The notes under the pieces were generated by a model. It ran no database searches, had not been told where the DNA came from, and saw only the letters and a program-made list of their open reading frames with translations. The translations under genes and the position numbers were made by a program. Below are positions 27,233-35,566 of a stretch of DNA of 64,000 nucleotides, piece after piece. Within the stretch, counting starts at the first letter, position 1. The number at the start of each line of letters is the position of its first letter. Source of the DNA: Acinetobacter beijerinckii CIP 110307. Its GTDB lineage: Bacteria > Pseudomonadota > Gammaproteobacteria > Pseudomonadales > Moraxellaceae. The stretch lies in contig NZ_KB849765.1 of NCBI RefSeq assembly GCF_000369005.1, positions 62,001-126,000 on the forward strand. Reading direction: 5' to 3'.

Positions 27233-28418
27233 ATGCCTCTTAAACCTTACAAAGCGCAAACACCTGCGATTGTTTATCCTCTCATTAGTGATGGTGCATT
27301 TGAACTTCTGCCATCATCAGAGATTGAACAGACCATTTTATATCGTGACCACCGATTGAAATGTATGCTCAATATAGTGTCATTCGTCAGGGAATGTTTA
27401 AACGCAAAGCGAATTTGCAGCCAAAGTTGAACCCGATGATTTCAACGTATTTAAGGGTTTCTTTTACTACGCTCAGTGGATAAGACCATTTGTCCCTGTC
27501 TTTGATGATATTACAAGCATTGATCTTAATTACCTGAAAGACTTTATCGTCTGTGAAGAAATATTATGTTTCTTCAAAGCAAAAGAACTTTTAAATACCG
27601 AATTAGATCTGATTGGGTTATTTGAACAACCAAATTCCCAGCCTCTTGTACATATACAGCCAAGAGCAGATTTATTAAATCAATTCGTTCAACTGATTCG
27701 TGAGCAAATGGGTAGCACTATAGTAAAAAATGTTATCCGAAAACGTGAGGAAAAGGCTAAACAAAACTTAAAGTCTTGTCGTAAAGCGATAAACCAATGC
27801 TTTGCCAAATTCAGCAAACTTTTGGTTATACGTGTTGATTTTGCCTTTAAGCCACCTTTAGAGAACTTAACCCCTTATTGCCCAGATGAACTACAACACC
27901 CTTTTCATTCTGAAGATGCCTTGCAATCTTTAAAAGAGTTGATTGCACGGTTACTAAGGAACAGAAGGCACAACAAAATATTGAACCAAATCAAAGGTTA
28001 TATTTTGAAGTTTGAACATGGGTTGAAAAAGGGCTTTCACGTCCATGCTCTGTTTTTTATGGATGGCAATTTACATCAAAGTGATGGGTATTTTGCACAT
28101 GAAATTACCAAGTACTGGAAGAAGCTTACGAACGATCGAGGCTGCACCTATAACTGCCATATGGCAAAACACAAATACAAAACTCTATGTATAGGAATGA
28201 TTGGCTACACAAATACCGCAAAACGTAAAGCGTTAGATGACTGTGTTCAATATTTCTGTAAAAAGGAACAGTACTTCATGTTTAACAAACTGAAAAGCGT
28301 TAGAACAATTCAGACCAGCCAACCACCTCAACGAGGCTCTAATGCTGGTCGTCCAAGAAAAGTAGTTAAAACAGTTAACGCAACTTTGCTGAATAACAGT
28401 GATAAAGGGGTATTCTAA
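27233..28418 (+). pseudogene. YagK/YfjJ (inovirus Gp2-like) gene with a frameshift
   Basis: The start (MPLKPYKAQTPAIVYPLIS, AAGGGG upstream) reads to codon 59 and then stops at 27430. Coding potential continues in the +1 frame from about 27411 (EFAAKVEPDDFNVFKGFFYY ...) without a stop to 28418. Removing one base near 27410 (AAG-C-GAA) would give a single protein of about 394 residues: LNAK joined to EFAAKVE. The distal half holds the YagK/YfjJ-type domain (GYILKFEHGLKKGFHVHALFF, HxH motif; CVQYFCKKEQYFMF). The family is linked to replication initiation in small phages, satellites and islands. If the frameshift is real, ATG 27708 might still give a 236-residue C-terminal product. Confidence 0.75.
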
Positions 28419-29368
28419 TGCTGACTAAAAAAGATCTTTCAGTAGCTCATACTGCATATTTTTGTAGCACTGGTGCGCGATTAGCTCTACCACATCCAAG
28501 TCCATCTGATTTTTATCAAGCAACATCAATTATTGGAAACTCATCTCTTAAAAGTTTTGAAAAGGCAGCTAAAGGCACAAATGTAGCTCTGATGCAAGCA
28601 ACGCAAACTATCCCTTGGTTGAATAATACACCTTGGTTTAATGGCAATATGTCAAATATTAGCTTGAATCCATTTAATCTAAACTTAGCGAAGCTAGCTT
28701 ATGAGCACGGCATAATTCAGCAAAATCAAACTTCTGTGATTAATCCATTTGATGCATTTAATTTATCTATGCATTTCCAATATCTTACACAAACTATCGA
28801 TTTTGAAAATAGCCTTACAGAATGGTCTAAGCCTTTTGAATCTTCAAAGAAAAAAGTGGATACATTATTTCAAAGTATTGAAAGAAACTCTGCCGGTTTT
28901 GAAATTCAAGAGTCGAGTATTAATTATGATGCAGATCAACATAATACAATACATTTTAATAGCTTGAAGGAAGCTACTGGGGATGAACTAAAAGCACAGT
29001 TGAATCAGATCGAGCCTGATAAATGTTTAGCCATTTTGTTAAAGAAAGAACCTTGTTTAAATAAGCGTATGAATCTGCGCTATATCGTGATCTTGCAGAA
29101 AGACTACATTGATGAACCATCAGGTTTTACAGACCTAAGCTTCTTACAACGTATAAAAAATACTGTTGAGTCGAATAGTTGCTATTACTTTAACTATGAT
29201 TCTGGATGCCTAAATGGGTTTCTTGCTAACAACCGTTTTAGTAAGAAAAATCCGAATTATAGGGAGCGGATCAGATGCCTAAAAAGCTATCTTATAGGTA
29301 CAGATGCATTATATAGAGTAGATGGACTACAGACTTCTCTTGAGATTTTGTACTCAAAATTTGTCTAA
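28418..29368 (+). CDS. Uncharacterised element protein, 316 residues
   Basis: Starts on the stop codon of the preceding gene (TAATG), so it is translationally coupled. The N-terminal 200 residues are polar, with Asn/Ser/Phe-rich low-complexity stretches. The last 100 (RYIVILQKDYIDEP ... YRERIRCLKSYLIGTDALYRV) have a charged alpha/beta character and faintly recall the end of Gp2-like replication proteins, a weak impression only. No motif fixes a function. Confidence 0.55.
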   Translation: MLTKKDLSVAHTAYFCSTGARLALPHPSPSDFYQATSIIGNSSLKSFEKAAKGTNVALMQATQTIPWLNNTPWFNGNMSNISLNPFNLNLAKLAYEHGIIQQNQTSVINPFDAFNLSMHFQYLTQTIDFENSLTEWSKPFESSKKKVDTLFQSIERNSAGFEIQESSINYDADQHNTIHFNSLKEATGDELKAQLNQIEPDKCLAILLKKEPCLNKRMNLRYIVILQKDYIDEPSGFTDLSFLQRIKNTVESNSCYYFNYDSGCLNGFLANNRFSKKNPNYRERIRCLKSYLIGTDALYRVDGLQTSLEILYSKFV

Positions 29369-29387
29369 TAGGGTTGAAAATTTAATA

Positions 29388-29660
29388 ATGGGAATGTTTC
29401 AGCTTACCACCGCTGACTACCTATTTATGAAATATCGCTCTATGACCGTTGAACTGATGACAATAGTTTCCGACTATTACCCTCATCTTAGTAAAGCTGA
29501 AGCACTGAGAAAGGCGAATAATCAAGAATTCCCTTTCTCAGTGTTTAAAATAGATCAAAGTAAACGTGCACCTTTTTTGGTGCACATTAAAGATCTGGCA
29601 GATATTTTAGACAGTAAGTATTCAGAAGCTTCTAAAGATTATGCTACGTTTCATCGATGA
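29388..29660 (+). CDS. PrtN-type (pyocin activator) transcriptional regulator
   Basis: 90 residues from ATG 29388 (MGMFQLTTADYLFMKYRSMT); an in-frame ATG 22 codons upstream lies inside the previous gene and is unlikely. The pattern TTADYLFMKYRS ... FPFSVFKIDQSKRAPFLVHIKDLADILD matches the PrtN/PyocinActivator family, small winged-helix-like activators in phages and islands that can also work in excision. It is convergent with the integrase gene and overlaps it by 17 bp, the usual neighbour relation in dusA-type islands. Confidence 0.85.
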   Translation: MGMFQLTTADYLFMKYRSMTVELMTIVSDYYPHLSKAEALRKANNQEFPFSVFKIDQSKRAPFLVHIKDLADILDSKYSEASKDYATFHR

Positions 29661-30792
29661 AGCGTAGTATCTCCTCTAACTGTATAACATTCCTTCTTGC
29701 CTTCACCGACACATAACGCTGTAAACTGCTCCAAGAGTCATGCAAACTCACCTTCTGAATCTCAGGAATAGTAAAACTCTGTTCTGCTAAGCGAGTGCAG
29801 CCTTCATGTCTCAAATCATGAAAGCGTAAATCATCAATACCTAGCATTTTACAGGCTTCTCTGAATTCTTTACCCAAACTTTTAGGATTCAAAGGTAATA
29901 GTAAGTTTTCATCATGCCCAAGCTTCAACATCCGTTCACGAACTTCTGACTGCTTTAATCTTTTAATCATTTCCTTACTAGGATCAAGGACATCAAATGA
30001 TTTATGATTGCCTTTGGAGCCATTTGGATTCTTTAGATCATGCACTTTCCATGTTGAGTGATGTGAATCATAATCTCGAAGATATAATCGTGTTAATTCA
30101 GCTTCACGTCTGCATGAGAAAATAGCAAACCACATAATCAAATGCATTGGATACTTAGAACCGTAACGGTTTAGCTTCCATCGTTCTGTAAAATATTTCG
30201 TTAATGCAATCAATTCATCCGTTGAAGGGAGTCGATCTCTTTTTTGGCTTGAGGAAATTTGACGTGTTTTTCTTAACTGAGCCGTAGCCTTATCAAAGCC
30301 ATTTAAATCAATATCCATTTCCCACATAACAGCAGCATGAGAAAGCACACCACGGATATGTAAAAGCTCATGTTGCTGCGTACTAGTCGCAATAGGTTCA
30401 AGTTTTAGATGAGGTACTCCTCCCTTCCTTAAAGCAACATGCTCGGCCAAATGTACTGATTTTATTTTTGTGATAATATTGCGCGCAATTGGTAGCTTCT
30501 TAATTAAGAGCAGAGAATAGCGTTTCGTCCTTCCGTACTCGCTCCCGACTTCATCCAAATATTTATCTATGGCATCTGATAAGGTCAGATCAATCAGCTT
30601 TTCTTTGCCAAGCAAAATATCAGGATTTTCTTGAATTTCGACTTCTCGTTTCTTAATCCAGTTTTCAGCTAACTTCTTTGAGTGAAATGTTTTACTTTCA
30701 GAGAAAGTAGGAAAGCCCATTCGATTGATTCGAATCGCAGCACGATAGTTAACTTTACCATCTGCACCTTTCCTTGCTGTAATTGACCCCAT
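29644..30792 (-). CDS. int: Tyrosine recombinase integrase of the dusA-targeting type
   Basis: 382 residues. The catalytic set is R near 229 (CRREAEL), HDLRH near 322-326 (H and second R), H near 347 in SLHDSWSSLQRYV and nucleophile Y near 358. An N-terminal AP2-like arm-binding part (MGSITARKGADGKVNYRAAIRI) precedes a SAM-like core-binding domain. The gene points away from dusA and its start codon lies 5 bp from an inverted TACACCA motif of the arm-site family, which suggests autoregulation. It catalyses site-specific insertion into dusA. Confidence 0.95.
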   Translation of the reverse strand: MGSITARKGADGKVNYRAAIRINRMGFPTFSESKTFHSKKLAENWIKKREVEIQENPDILLGKEKLIDLTLSDAIDKYLDEVGSEYGRTKRYSLLLIKKLPIARNIITKIKSVHLAEHVALRKGGVPHLKLEPIATSTQQHELLHIRGVLSHAAVMWEMDIDLNGFDKATAQLRKTRQISSSQKRDRLPSTDELIALTKYFTERWKLNRYGSKYPMHLIMWFAIFSCRREAELTRLYLRDYDSHHSTWKVHDLKNPNGSKGNHKSFDVLDPSKEMIKRLKQSEVRERMLKLGHDENLLLPLNPKSLGKEFREACKMLGIDDLRFHDLRHEGCTRLAEQSFTIPEIQKVSLHDSWSSLQRYVSVKARRNVIQLEEILRFIDET

Positions 30793-30796
30793 AATT

Positions 30797-30841
30797 TACA
30801 CCACAACCTGTTTTTTTGATTATGGTGTAAAATTTGGTGTA
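30797..30841 (+). promoter_or_regulatory. Putative integrase arm sites, right end
   Basis: TACACCA (30797-30803, inverted) and two direct TGGTGTA copies (30823-30829, 30835-30841) lie between the int start codon and the attR core. The same direct pair, with one substitution, is at 9241-9258 inside the left end. Confidence 0.65.
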
Positions 30842-30893
30842 AATGCAAACCGATTAACCCACCTAAACACAGGTTAAAACAGATTCGCGCAGG

Positions 30894-30920
30894 TTGCGAA
30901 ACATAGATTAAAGGTATGAT
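30894..30920 (+). promoter_or_regulatory. Element-supplied dusA promoter (candidate)
   Basis: TTGCGA (30894-30899) and TATGAT (30915-30920) are 15 bp apart. The -10 lies in the 18-mer AGGTATGATTTTTAATGA, shared with the native site at 9100-9117, but the -35 side differs, so expression of dusA now depends on element sequence. The short spacer lowers confidence. Confidence 0.4.
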
Positions 30921-30925
30921 TTTTA

Positions 30926-31948
30926 ATGACTATTAACAAAAACATTGAAAACACTCAATCTCCGCGAATCAGTGTTGCCCCGATGATGGATTGGACAACA
31001 AAAGATTATCGTTTCTTTGCGCGCTTATTTAATCCAAATGTGGTGCTATATACCGAGATGGTCACTACTGGAGCGATTATTTACGGTGGTGCTAACCGTC
31101 ATTTGGACTTTAATAAAGAAGAGCATCCAATCGTGCTGCAACTTGGTGGCTCCAATCCACAAGATCTCGCCACCTGCACCAAAATGGCTGAAGATTGGGG
31201 ATACAACGAAGTCAATCTAAATGTCGGGTGTCCAAGTGATCGTGTCCAAAACAATAAAATTGGTGCCTGTCTTATGGCTGAACCAAATTTAGTAGCTGAA
31301 TGTATTCACAATATGCAAAAGGCAGTCTCAATTCCTGTCACGGTAAAACATCGTATTGGAATTGATGACATGCAGTCTTATGAAGAAATGCTGCATTTTG
31401 TCGATACCGTAGCAGCTACAGGTTGTACGCATTTTATCGTGCATGCGCGGATCGCAATCTTGCAAGGTTTGTCACCAAAAGAAAATCGTGAGGTTCCACC
31501 ACTGCGCTATGAAGATGTATATCGTCTTAAACAAGAACGCCCACATCTCACTATTGAGATTAATGGTGGTATCAAAACTTTTGAAGAAACTCAGCAGCAC
31601 TTACAGCATGTCGATGGCGTCATGATTGGACGTGAGGCGTATCATAATCCCTATTTATTGGCTGAGATGGGACAGCTATGGGATCTACAACAGCCTAATC
31701 GTTTCGAGATTATGCAACAGATGATGCCTTATATTCATCAGCGTGTGGCGGAAGGTGCTCCACTTTCTATTATCACTCGTCATATTCTTGGTTTGTTTCA
31801 AAACTTACCAGGTGCACGTAAATGGCGCCAAGCACTAAGTGGTGGCAATGCTAAAACCATCGCAGACATTGAACATGCCATTCAAAATATTCAGGCAGCA
31901 ATGCAACGTACTGAAGACTATTTAACATTAACAGAGCATCAAAGTTAA
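30926..31948 (+). CDS. dusA: tRNA-dihydrouridine(20/20a) synthase DusA
   Basis: 340 residues with RISVAPMMDWTTKDYRFFARL, the active-site Cys loop NVGCPSDRVQNNKIGACLM and the FMN phosphate-binding INGGI and GVMIGREAYHNPYL segments. It reduces U20/U20a in the D-loop of tRNAs with NADPH. The first about 24 codons come from the integrated element, differing from the native left copy in several residues before the core repeat (MTINKNIENTQS versus MNTEQNIKTTQT), but the frame is intact and full length. Confidence 0.97.
   Translation: MTINKNIENTQSPRISVAPMMDWTTKDYRFFARLFNPNVVLYTEMVTTGAIIYGGANRHLDFNKEEHPIVLQLGGSNPQDLATCTKMAEDWGYNEVNLNVGCPSDRVQNNKIGACLMAEPNLVAECIHNMQKAVSIPVTVKHRIGIDDMQSYEEMLHFVDTVAATGCTHFIVHARIAILQGLSPKENREVPPLRYEDVYRLKQERPHLTIEINGGIKTFEETQQHLQHVDGVMIGREAYHNPYLLAEMGQLWDLQQPNRFEIMQQMMPYIHQRVAEGAPLSIITRHILGLFQNLPGARKWRQALSGGNAKTIADIEHAIQNIQAAMQRTEDYLTLTEHQS
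30983..30996 (+). repeat. attR core
   Basis: ATGATGGATTGGAC, identical to attL 9171-9184 and within the dusA coding frame. Downstream sequence from here is host dusA; upstream sequence is supplied by the element. Confidence 0.85.
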
Positions 31949-32094
31949 ATTTTCTCTGCCGTAACAGGCTTCTGTCGCCATTGAAATGTAACGCAATCTA
32001 AAATATTGAGTAACAGTTGCAATTGCCGAAACCCAAATTTTTCATTAATCACTTGAGCATAACAACGTGAATGCACAGTTATGCTTGAATATAG
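31945..32094 (-). pseudogene. Gene fragment, possibly the tail of a MarR-like regulator
   Basis: On the minus strand an open stretch reads LYSSITVHSRCYAQVINEKF ... LQLLLNILDCV and ends with a stop overlapping the dusA stop codon. The residue pattern looks protein-like and resembles the C-terminal helices of MarR regulators; EQGEVV sits just beyond an in-frame stop at 32095-32097. No start codon with a ribosome-binding site is present, so a decayed remnant is the best reading. Confidence 0.35.
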
Positions 32095-32097
32095 TTA

Positions 32098-32717
32098 CAC
32101 AACTTCACCTTGTTCAAACAATCCAATGGGAAGATTAAATCCTTATTCGATGTTTGATTAATCTACAAAAAATATAAGATATCTACAGGTTATCGATAAC
32201 TAATTAATCCTATAAATTGGATATTTTACTTAAAAATAGAATATTTAGTCTTTTACTAATTTCTGCATCATGCTTTGAGTGACTTTGTTTTTCCTAACCA
32301 CATTGAGTGTTAAAATCCATTATACATGCCTGAATTAGTTGCATTATCTGAAGAAAATTAAATAAATGAGTGGGACAAATCAATTTCAATTTTTTCTTTA
32401 AATAACCTTATTAAACAATAACTTATTTCAACTCAAAAGATTTTTAAAAAATCTACAAAATGACGCCAATGCGTCTATTTTTTAAACAAAATGAAATATA
32501 ATCTTACAAATCATTTTATCTAAACTAATCAACCAACAAGCCACTGAAAATAAAAAGATTCTTAAATCGTATTTTGTCGTAAGTGATCTACACCACAGTC
32601 TAAATGTTATATTATTACATTACATTTCAGTTTTTTTAAGGTTTTTCGCTTACTATGGGCGCCGTAATAAATTCTGGCACACGTTCAGTTGTTTTGAAAA
32701 TGCGGTAGAGATTCACA
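32098..32717. other. Intergenic region upstream of the CHAP-like gene
   Basis: About 620 AT-rich bases with no supportable gene. The right end carries the ribosome-binding site GGTAGAG of the gene at 32718. Nothing else was recognised. Confidence 0.5.
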
Positions 32718-33197
32718 ATGATTTATGATGTACCTTCAGTTGACCACAGTATGATTCACCCACCCGCGCAACAGGTGGTTATTCCTTATCGAGAGATGCC
32801 AAAAGCTCCGTCAGTACCAGCAATTGATGTGAGTAAGTTTTCTCAGAAGTTAGCCAAACGAGCAGCTTATCGTAGCTCTTCTCAATGTGCTAAATTTGTT
32901 AGAATCGCTTTACAGTCAGCGGGTGCAAATATCGTTCAACACCCTGTCGCAGCTTCGGATTGGGGGCGTACTTTACAACAAATCGGTTATCAAAAAATCA
33001 AACCTGAGTTTAATAACCCGCAACCTGGTGATATTTATATTATCCACCGTACTAAAAAACATCGTTATGGGCATATTGCTGGCTTTACCGGATCACAATG
33101 GGTCTCTGACTTCAAGCAAACCAGTTATGATGTATATAAAGACCCTAACGTTACCTATAGCTACTACCGTTTAGCGCCACAGTACCCACAAGTTTAA
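32718..33197 (+). CDS. CHAP/NlpC-P60-like cysteine peptidase or amidase
   Basis: 159 residues with C57 in SSSQCAKFVRIAL, PGDIYII (about 103-109) and H119 in RYGHIAGFTGSQWVSD. This Cys...PGD...GHI order matches the CHAP/NlpC-P60 papain-like fold that cuts peptidoglycan peptides or amide bonds. No signal peptide is visible, which leaves open a secreted-effector route or a cytoplasmic substrate. GAG lies 8 bases before ATG. Monocistronic, with its terminator overlapping the end of tcdA. Confidence 0.7.
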   Translation: MIYDVPSVDHSMIHPPAQQVVIPYREMPKAPSVPAIDVSKFSQKLAKRAAYRSSSQCAKFVRIALQSAGANIVQHPVAASDWGRTLQQIGYQKIKPEFNNPQPGDIYIIHRTKKHRYGHIAGFTGSQWVSDFKQTSYDVYKDPNVTYSYYRLAPQYPQV

Positions 33198-33202
33198 ATT
33201 TT

Positions 33203-33222
33203 GGGGCTTTCAGTTAAGCCCT
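33203..33222 (+). terminator. Terminator of the CHAP-like gene
   Basis: GGGGCTT-TCAGTT-AAGCCCT followed by CATTTTATC; the hairpin overlaps the last codons of the convergent tcdA. Confidence 0.6.
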
Positions 33223-34035
33223 CATTTTATCGAGTTTTTTCAGAACTTCAGCCACAGCAACCATTGCAAAACTCGATGTCACTACAACTGCCGAGCCATA
33301 ACCGCCACAGCGCAGTCCTGAGCCTGGATTAAACAAAGCACCGCTTTGTCCAGGCGCAAGATGAGGGCTCTGCCCGAGTGACGTAGTACAAACATCAGCG
33401 CTTGAAAACGGATTGTCGATGGAATAGACGCAAGTTATTCCAAATTTTTCTTTTGGCTTTTTACAAATACCTTTAGAGCGTAATTGTGTTCGCAACTTTG
33501 CCAACATCGGATCTTGCTCTGTCTTAGACAGATCTGCCACTCGAATCTTCAATGGATCAAGTTTGCCACCAGCACCGCCCGAAACAATTAACGGGATTTT
33601 ATTAAAACGACAATGTAGCATCAGCGCAAATTTGGCTTTGACGTCATCAATGCAATCCAAAATAACGTTCGGAACAGGATTTAAAAGCTCTTTAACATTA
33701 TCAGCTGTTAGATAATCATCAATCACATTCACTTTAATACGTGGATTGATCTGTCTGCAACGCTCTGCCATGACTTCAATTTTTTCTTGTCCTAAAGTAG
33801 AAGTCATCGCAGGCAATTGACGATTGATATTTGATGCAGCAACGACATCCATATCCACTAAAGTTAGCTCACCAATTCCTGAACGAGCGAGAGCTTCCAC
33901 TGCCCAACTGCCTACACCACCGATACCAATCACCATGATATGACTAGTTTCATAATGACTAAATGAACTTTCTCCATAAATTTTAGCCACACCAGCGAAA
34001 CGGCGGTCATATTCATCATTTTGGAGATCAGTCAT
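33214..34035 (-). CDS. tcdA: tRNA threonylcarbamoyladenosine dehydratase
   Basis: 273 residues. ThiF/E1-like fold: ATP-binding GIGGVGSWAVEALARSGIG near residue 35, DMDVVAASNINRQ, and the C-terminal YSIDNPF...SGLRCGGYGSAVVVTSSFAMVAVAEVL region. It closes the t6A37 side chain of tRNA to cyclic ct6A using ATP. Length equals E. coli TcdA/CsdL (268). No sulphur-transfer partner genes are adjacent. Confidence 0.93.
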   Translation of the reverse strand: MTDLQNDEYDRRFAGVAKIYGESSFSHYETSHIMVIGIGGVGSWAVEALARSGIGELTLVDMDVVAASNINRQLPAMTSTLGQEKIEVMAERCRQINPRIKVNVIDDYLTADNVKELLNPVPNVILDCIDDVKAKFALMLHCRFNKIPLIVSGGAGGKLDPLKIRVADLSKTEQDPMLAKLRTQLRSKGICKKPKEKFGITCVYSIDNPFSSADVCTTSLGQSPHLAPGQSGALFNPGSGLRCGGYGSAVVVTSSFAMVAVAEVLKKLDKMRA

Positions 34036-34096
34036 CGTAAAAAATTCTACAGCTAAGAGTTAAGCAGCTATTTTAGCGTGTTTATCCAAATTTAGG

Positions 34097-35284
34097 CTAC
34101 ATTGATGATACTTGTGCATGCTGTCGACGACTCAAACCAATCAAGACTAAAAGCACAACAAAGGTGAGTGAAAGCGCCAATAAATTTGCATTATTCCATC
34201 CCAGACTAGTGAGGATTGGTGCAGGTAAAAAAGCACCTAAAGTGGCGAATAATGCAATCACCGTTTCATTGATTCCTTGAACACGATGCTTTTGTTGTTC
34301 TTCCAATCCAGCCAATAATGTCGAAGCACCAGAATAAGCAAAGTTCCACCCCACACCTAAAACAATCAAAGCGATATTAATAAAGATACCTGCTTGTCCC
34401 ATCATCGGTATAAATGCAGACAACATTAATAAAATAAAACCCGTATAAATAATCGTATGGGTTCCCCAACGTTGAATTAGCTTTGACACAAAGAATGATG
34501 GGACAAACATTGCCAAAACATGCAACTGGATTGAAATTGATGCGTAATGAAAAGAGTGATGTTCTTTTAAATGCAAAGACGACATAATCATCATCACATT
34601 CATAATATAGTATGCAAATGCTCCACTAATAATCGCAGCAACAACCAGATGCTTTGACATTTTTACTCGATTCAGCGATTCAACCTTTGGCTGTGGAGTT
34701 TGTTGTAATTTGTGTTTTGAATTCCATAAATACAAAATCGGCGATAACAACAAAGCCAATCCGCAAAAGATCAAATAAATTGCGGTGAAATCTGGCAAGC
34801 CGTTCACTTTCTGAAATTGAATGGCTAATACAGGTGCAATTACAGCTGCCACCACGCCACCTGAAATTACCAAGGCAGTTGCCTTAGGGATTAAAGCAGA
34901 TGACAAACGATCAGATGCTGCAAAACGATAAAAACTCGCTGTAGATAGAAAAAGCCCAAGCGAAAAATGTGTAAGACACAGCAGCCAAAAATCTTGTTTT
35001 AATAAAGCCTGATATCCAAAAATACCAGCCGCAAATAAGCAGAGTACGCCAAACTGAAATACAACATGACGCCCACATCGTTTCATCAAAAATGAAAAAA
35101 TAAAGGTCGTCAGCAACATCGCTAAAAACTGTAAACCGTAAGGAACTGTCGCTAATACCTGCGTAGGTGCGAGCTTTAAACCGACAATAGCAGAAACAGT
35201 AACCGATAATACTGCGGCAATTAGATTAAATGCTTGTGCAATGAGTAGATAATACACATATTTAGGTAGCTGATTCAACGCCAT
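34097..35284 (-). CDS. MFS transporter, sugar/drug efflux type
   Basis: 395 residues with 12 predicted membrane segments and a central cytosolic loop (about 190-215, KHKLQQTPQPKVESLNRVKMSK). The A-motif region LMKRCGRHVVFQFG follows helix 2. Substrate unknown. Monocistronic and leftward, 61 bp upstream of tcdA. Confidence 0.88.
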   Translation of the reverse strand: MALNQLPKYVYYLLIAQAFNLIAAVLSVTVSAIVGLKLAPTQVLATVPYGLQFLAMLLTTFIFSFLMKRCGRHVVFQFGVLCLFAAGIFGYQALLKQDFWLLCLTHFSLGLFLSTASFYRFAASDRLSSALIPKATALVISGGVVAAVIAPVLAIQFQKVNGLPDFTAIYLIFCGLALLLSPILYLWNSKHKLQQTPQPKVESLNRVKMSKHLVVAAIISGAFAYYIMNVMMIMSSLHLKEHHSFHYASISIQLHVLAMFVPSFFVSKLIQRWGTHTIIYTGFILLMLSAFIPMMGQAGIFINIALIVLGVGWNFAYSGASTLLAGLEEQQKHRVQGINETVIALFATLGAFLPAPILTSLGWNNANLLALSLTFVVLLVLIGLSRRQHAQVSSM

Positions 35285-35566
35285 CGTTCCATGAAAATTT
35301 ATTCAGATACCATACTGCTAATCCATCTAAACTCAAATAAAAAGATGAAAATCTAAATTTCATCTTTTAGCTTCTTCATCTTGGATGATTAATACAACCT
35401 CAGGTATACCTGAGTATAAATGTTTAGCTCATAAATAGATTTAAAAAGAAATCTAACATAATAATTTAACCCAAATTATCAACTTATCGAAATTAATTAG
35501 ATCGTAAATAAAGGCAGAAATTAGCAAGAATTATTGTATGATCAAAAAAATAATTCATTAGAAAAT
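35285..35566. other. Divergent promoter region, MFS gene and DUF4261-like gene
   Basis: About 280 bases. ACCTCAGGTATACCTGAG near 35398-35415 holds the near-palindrome CTCAGGTATACCTGAG, an operator candidate between the divergent genes. Nothing else was recognised. Confidence 0.55.

Larger units (their letters stand above)
9171..30996. mobile_element. Integrative element of the dusA-inserting family, about 21.8 kb
   Basis: Bounded by the identical 14-mer ATGATGGATTGGAC at 9171-9184 and 30983-30996, each within a copy of the dusA 5' end. A leftward tyrosine integrase gene lies at the right end beside the intact dusA, as is usual for dusA-targeting islands. Contents: restriction-modification, PHP-SMC ATPase and NACHT-nuclease cargo on the left; recombination, exported-protein, replication-like, PrtN-like activator and integrase genes on the right. 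No capsid, tail or conjugation genes were seen, so it is not a complete phage or ICE; it may be a satellite-like or mobilisable island. Confidence 0.93.

Noticed and set aside
26998..27243. 81-codon rightward frame before the Gp2-like gene
   Set aside because: Runs into the start of the next gene, lacks a ribosome-binding site and has no protein-like pattern.
29322..29387. Longer start for the PrtN-like gene
   Set aside because: It would lie inside the coding end of the preceding gene and adds residues absent from the family.
9171..30996. Complete prophage
   Set aside because: No capsid, portal, terminase, tail or lysis genes were seen in the 21.8 kb.
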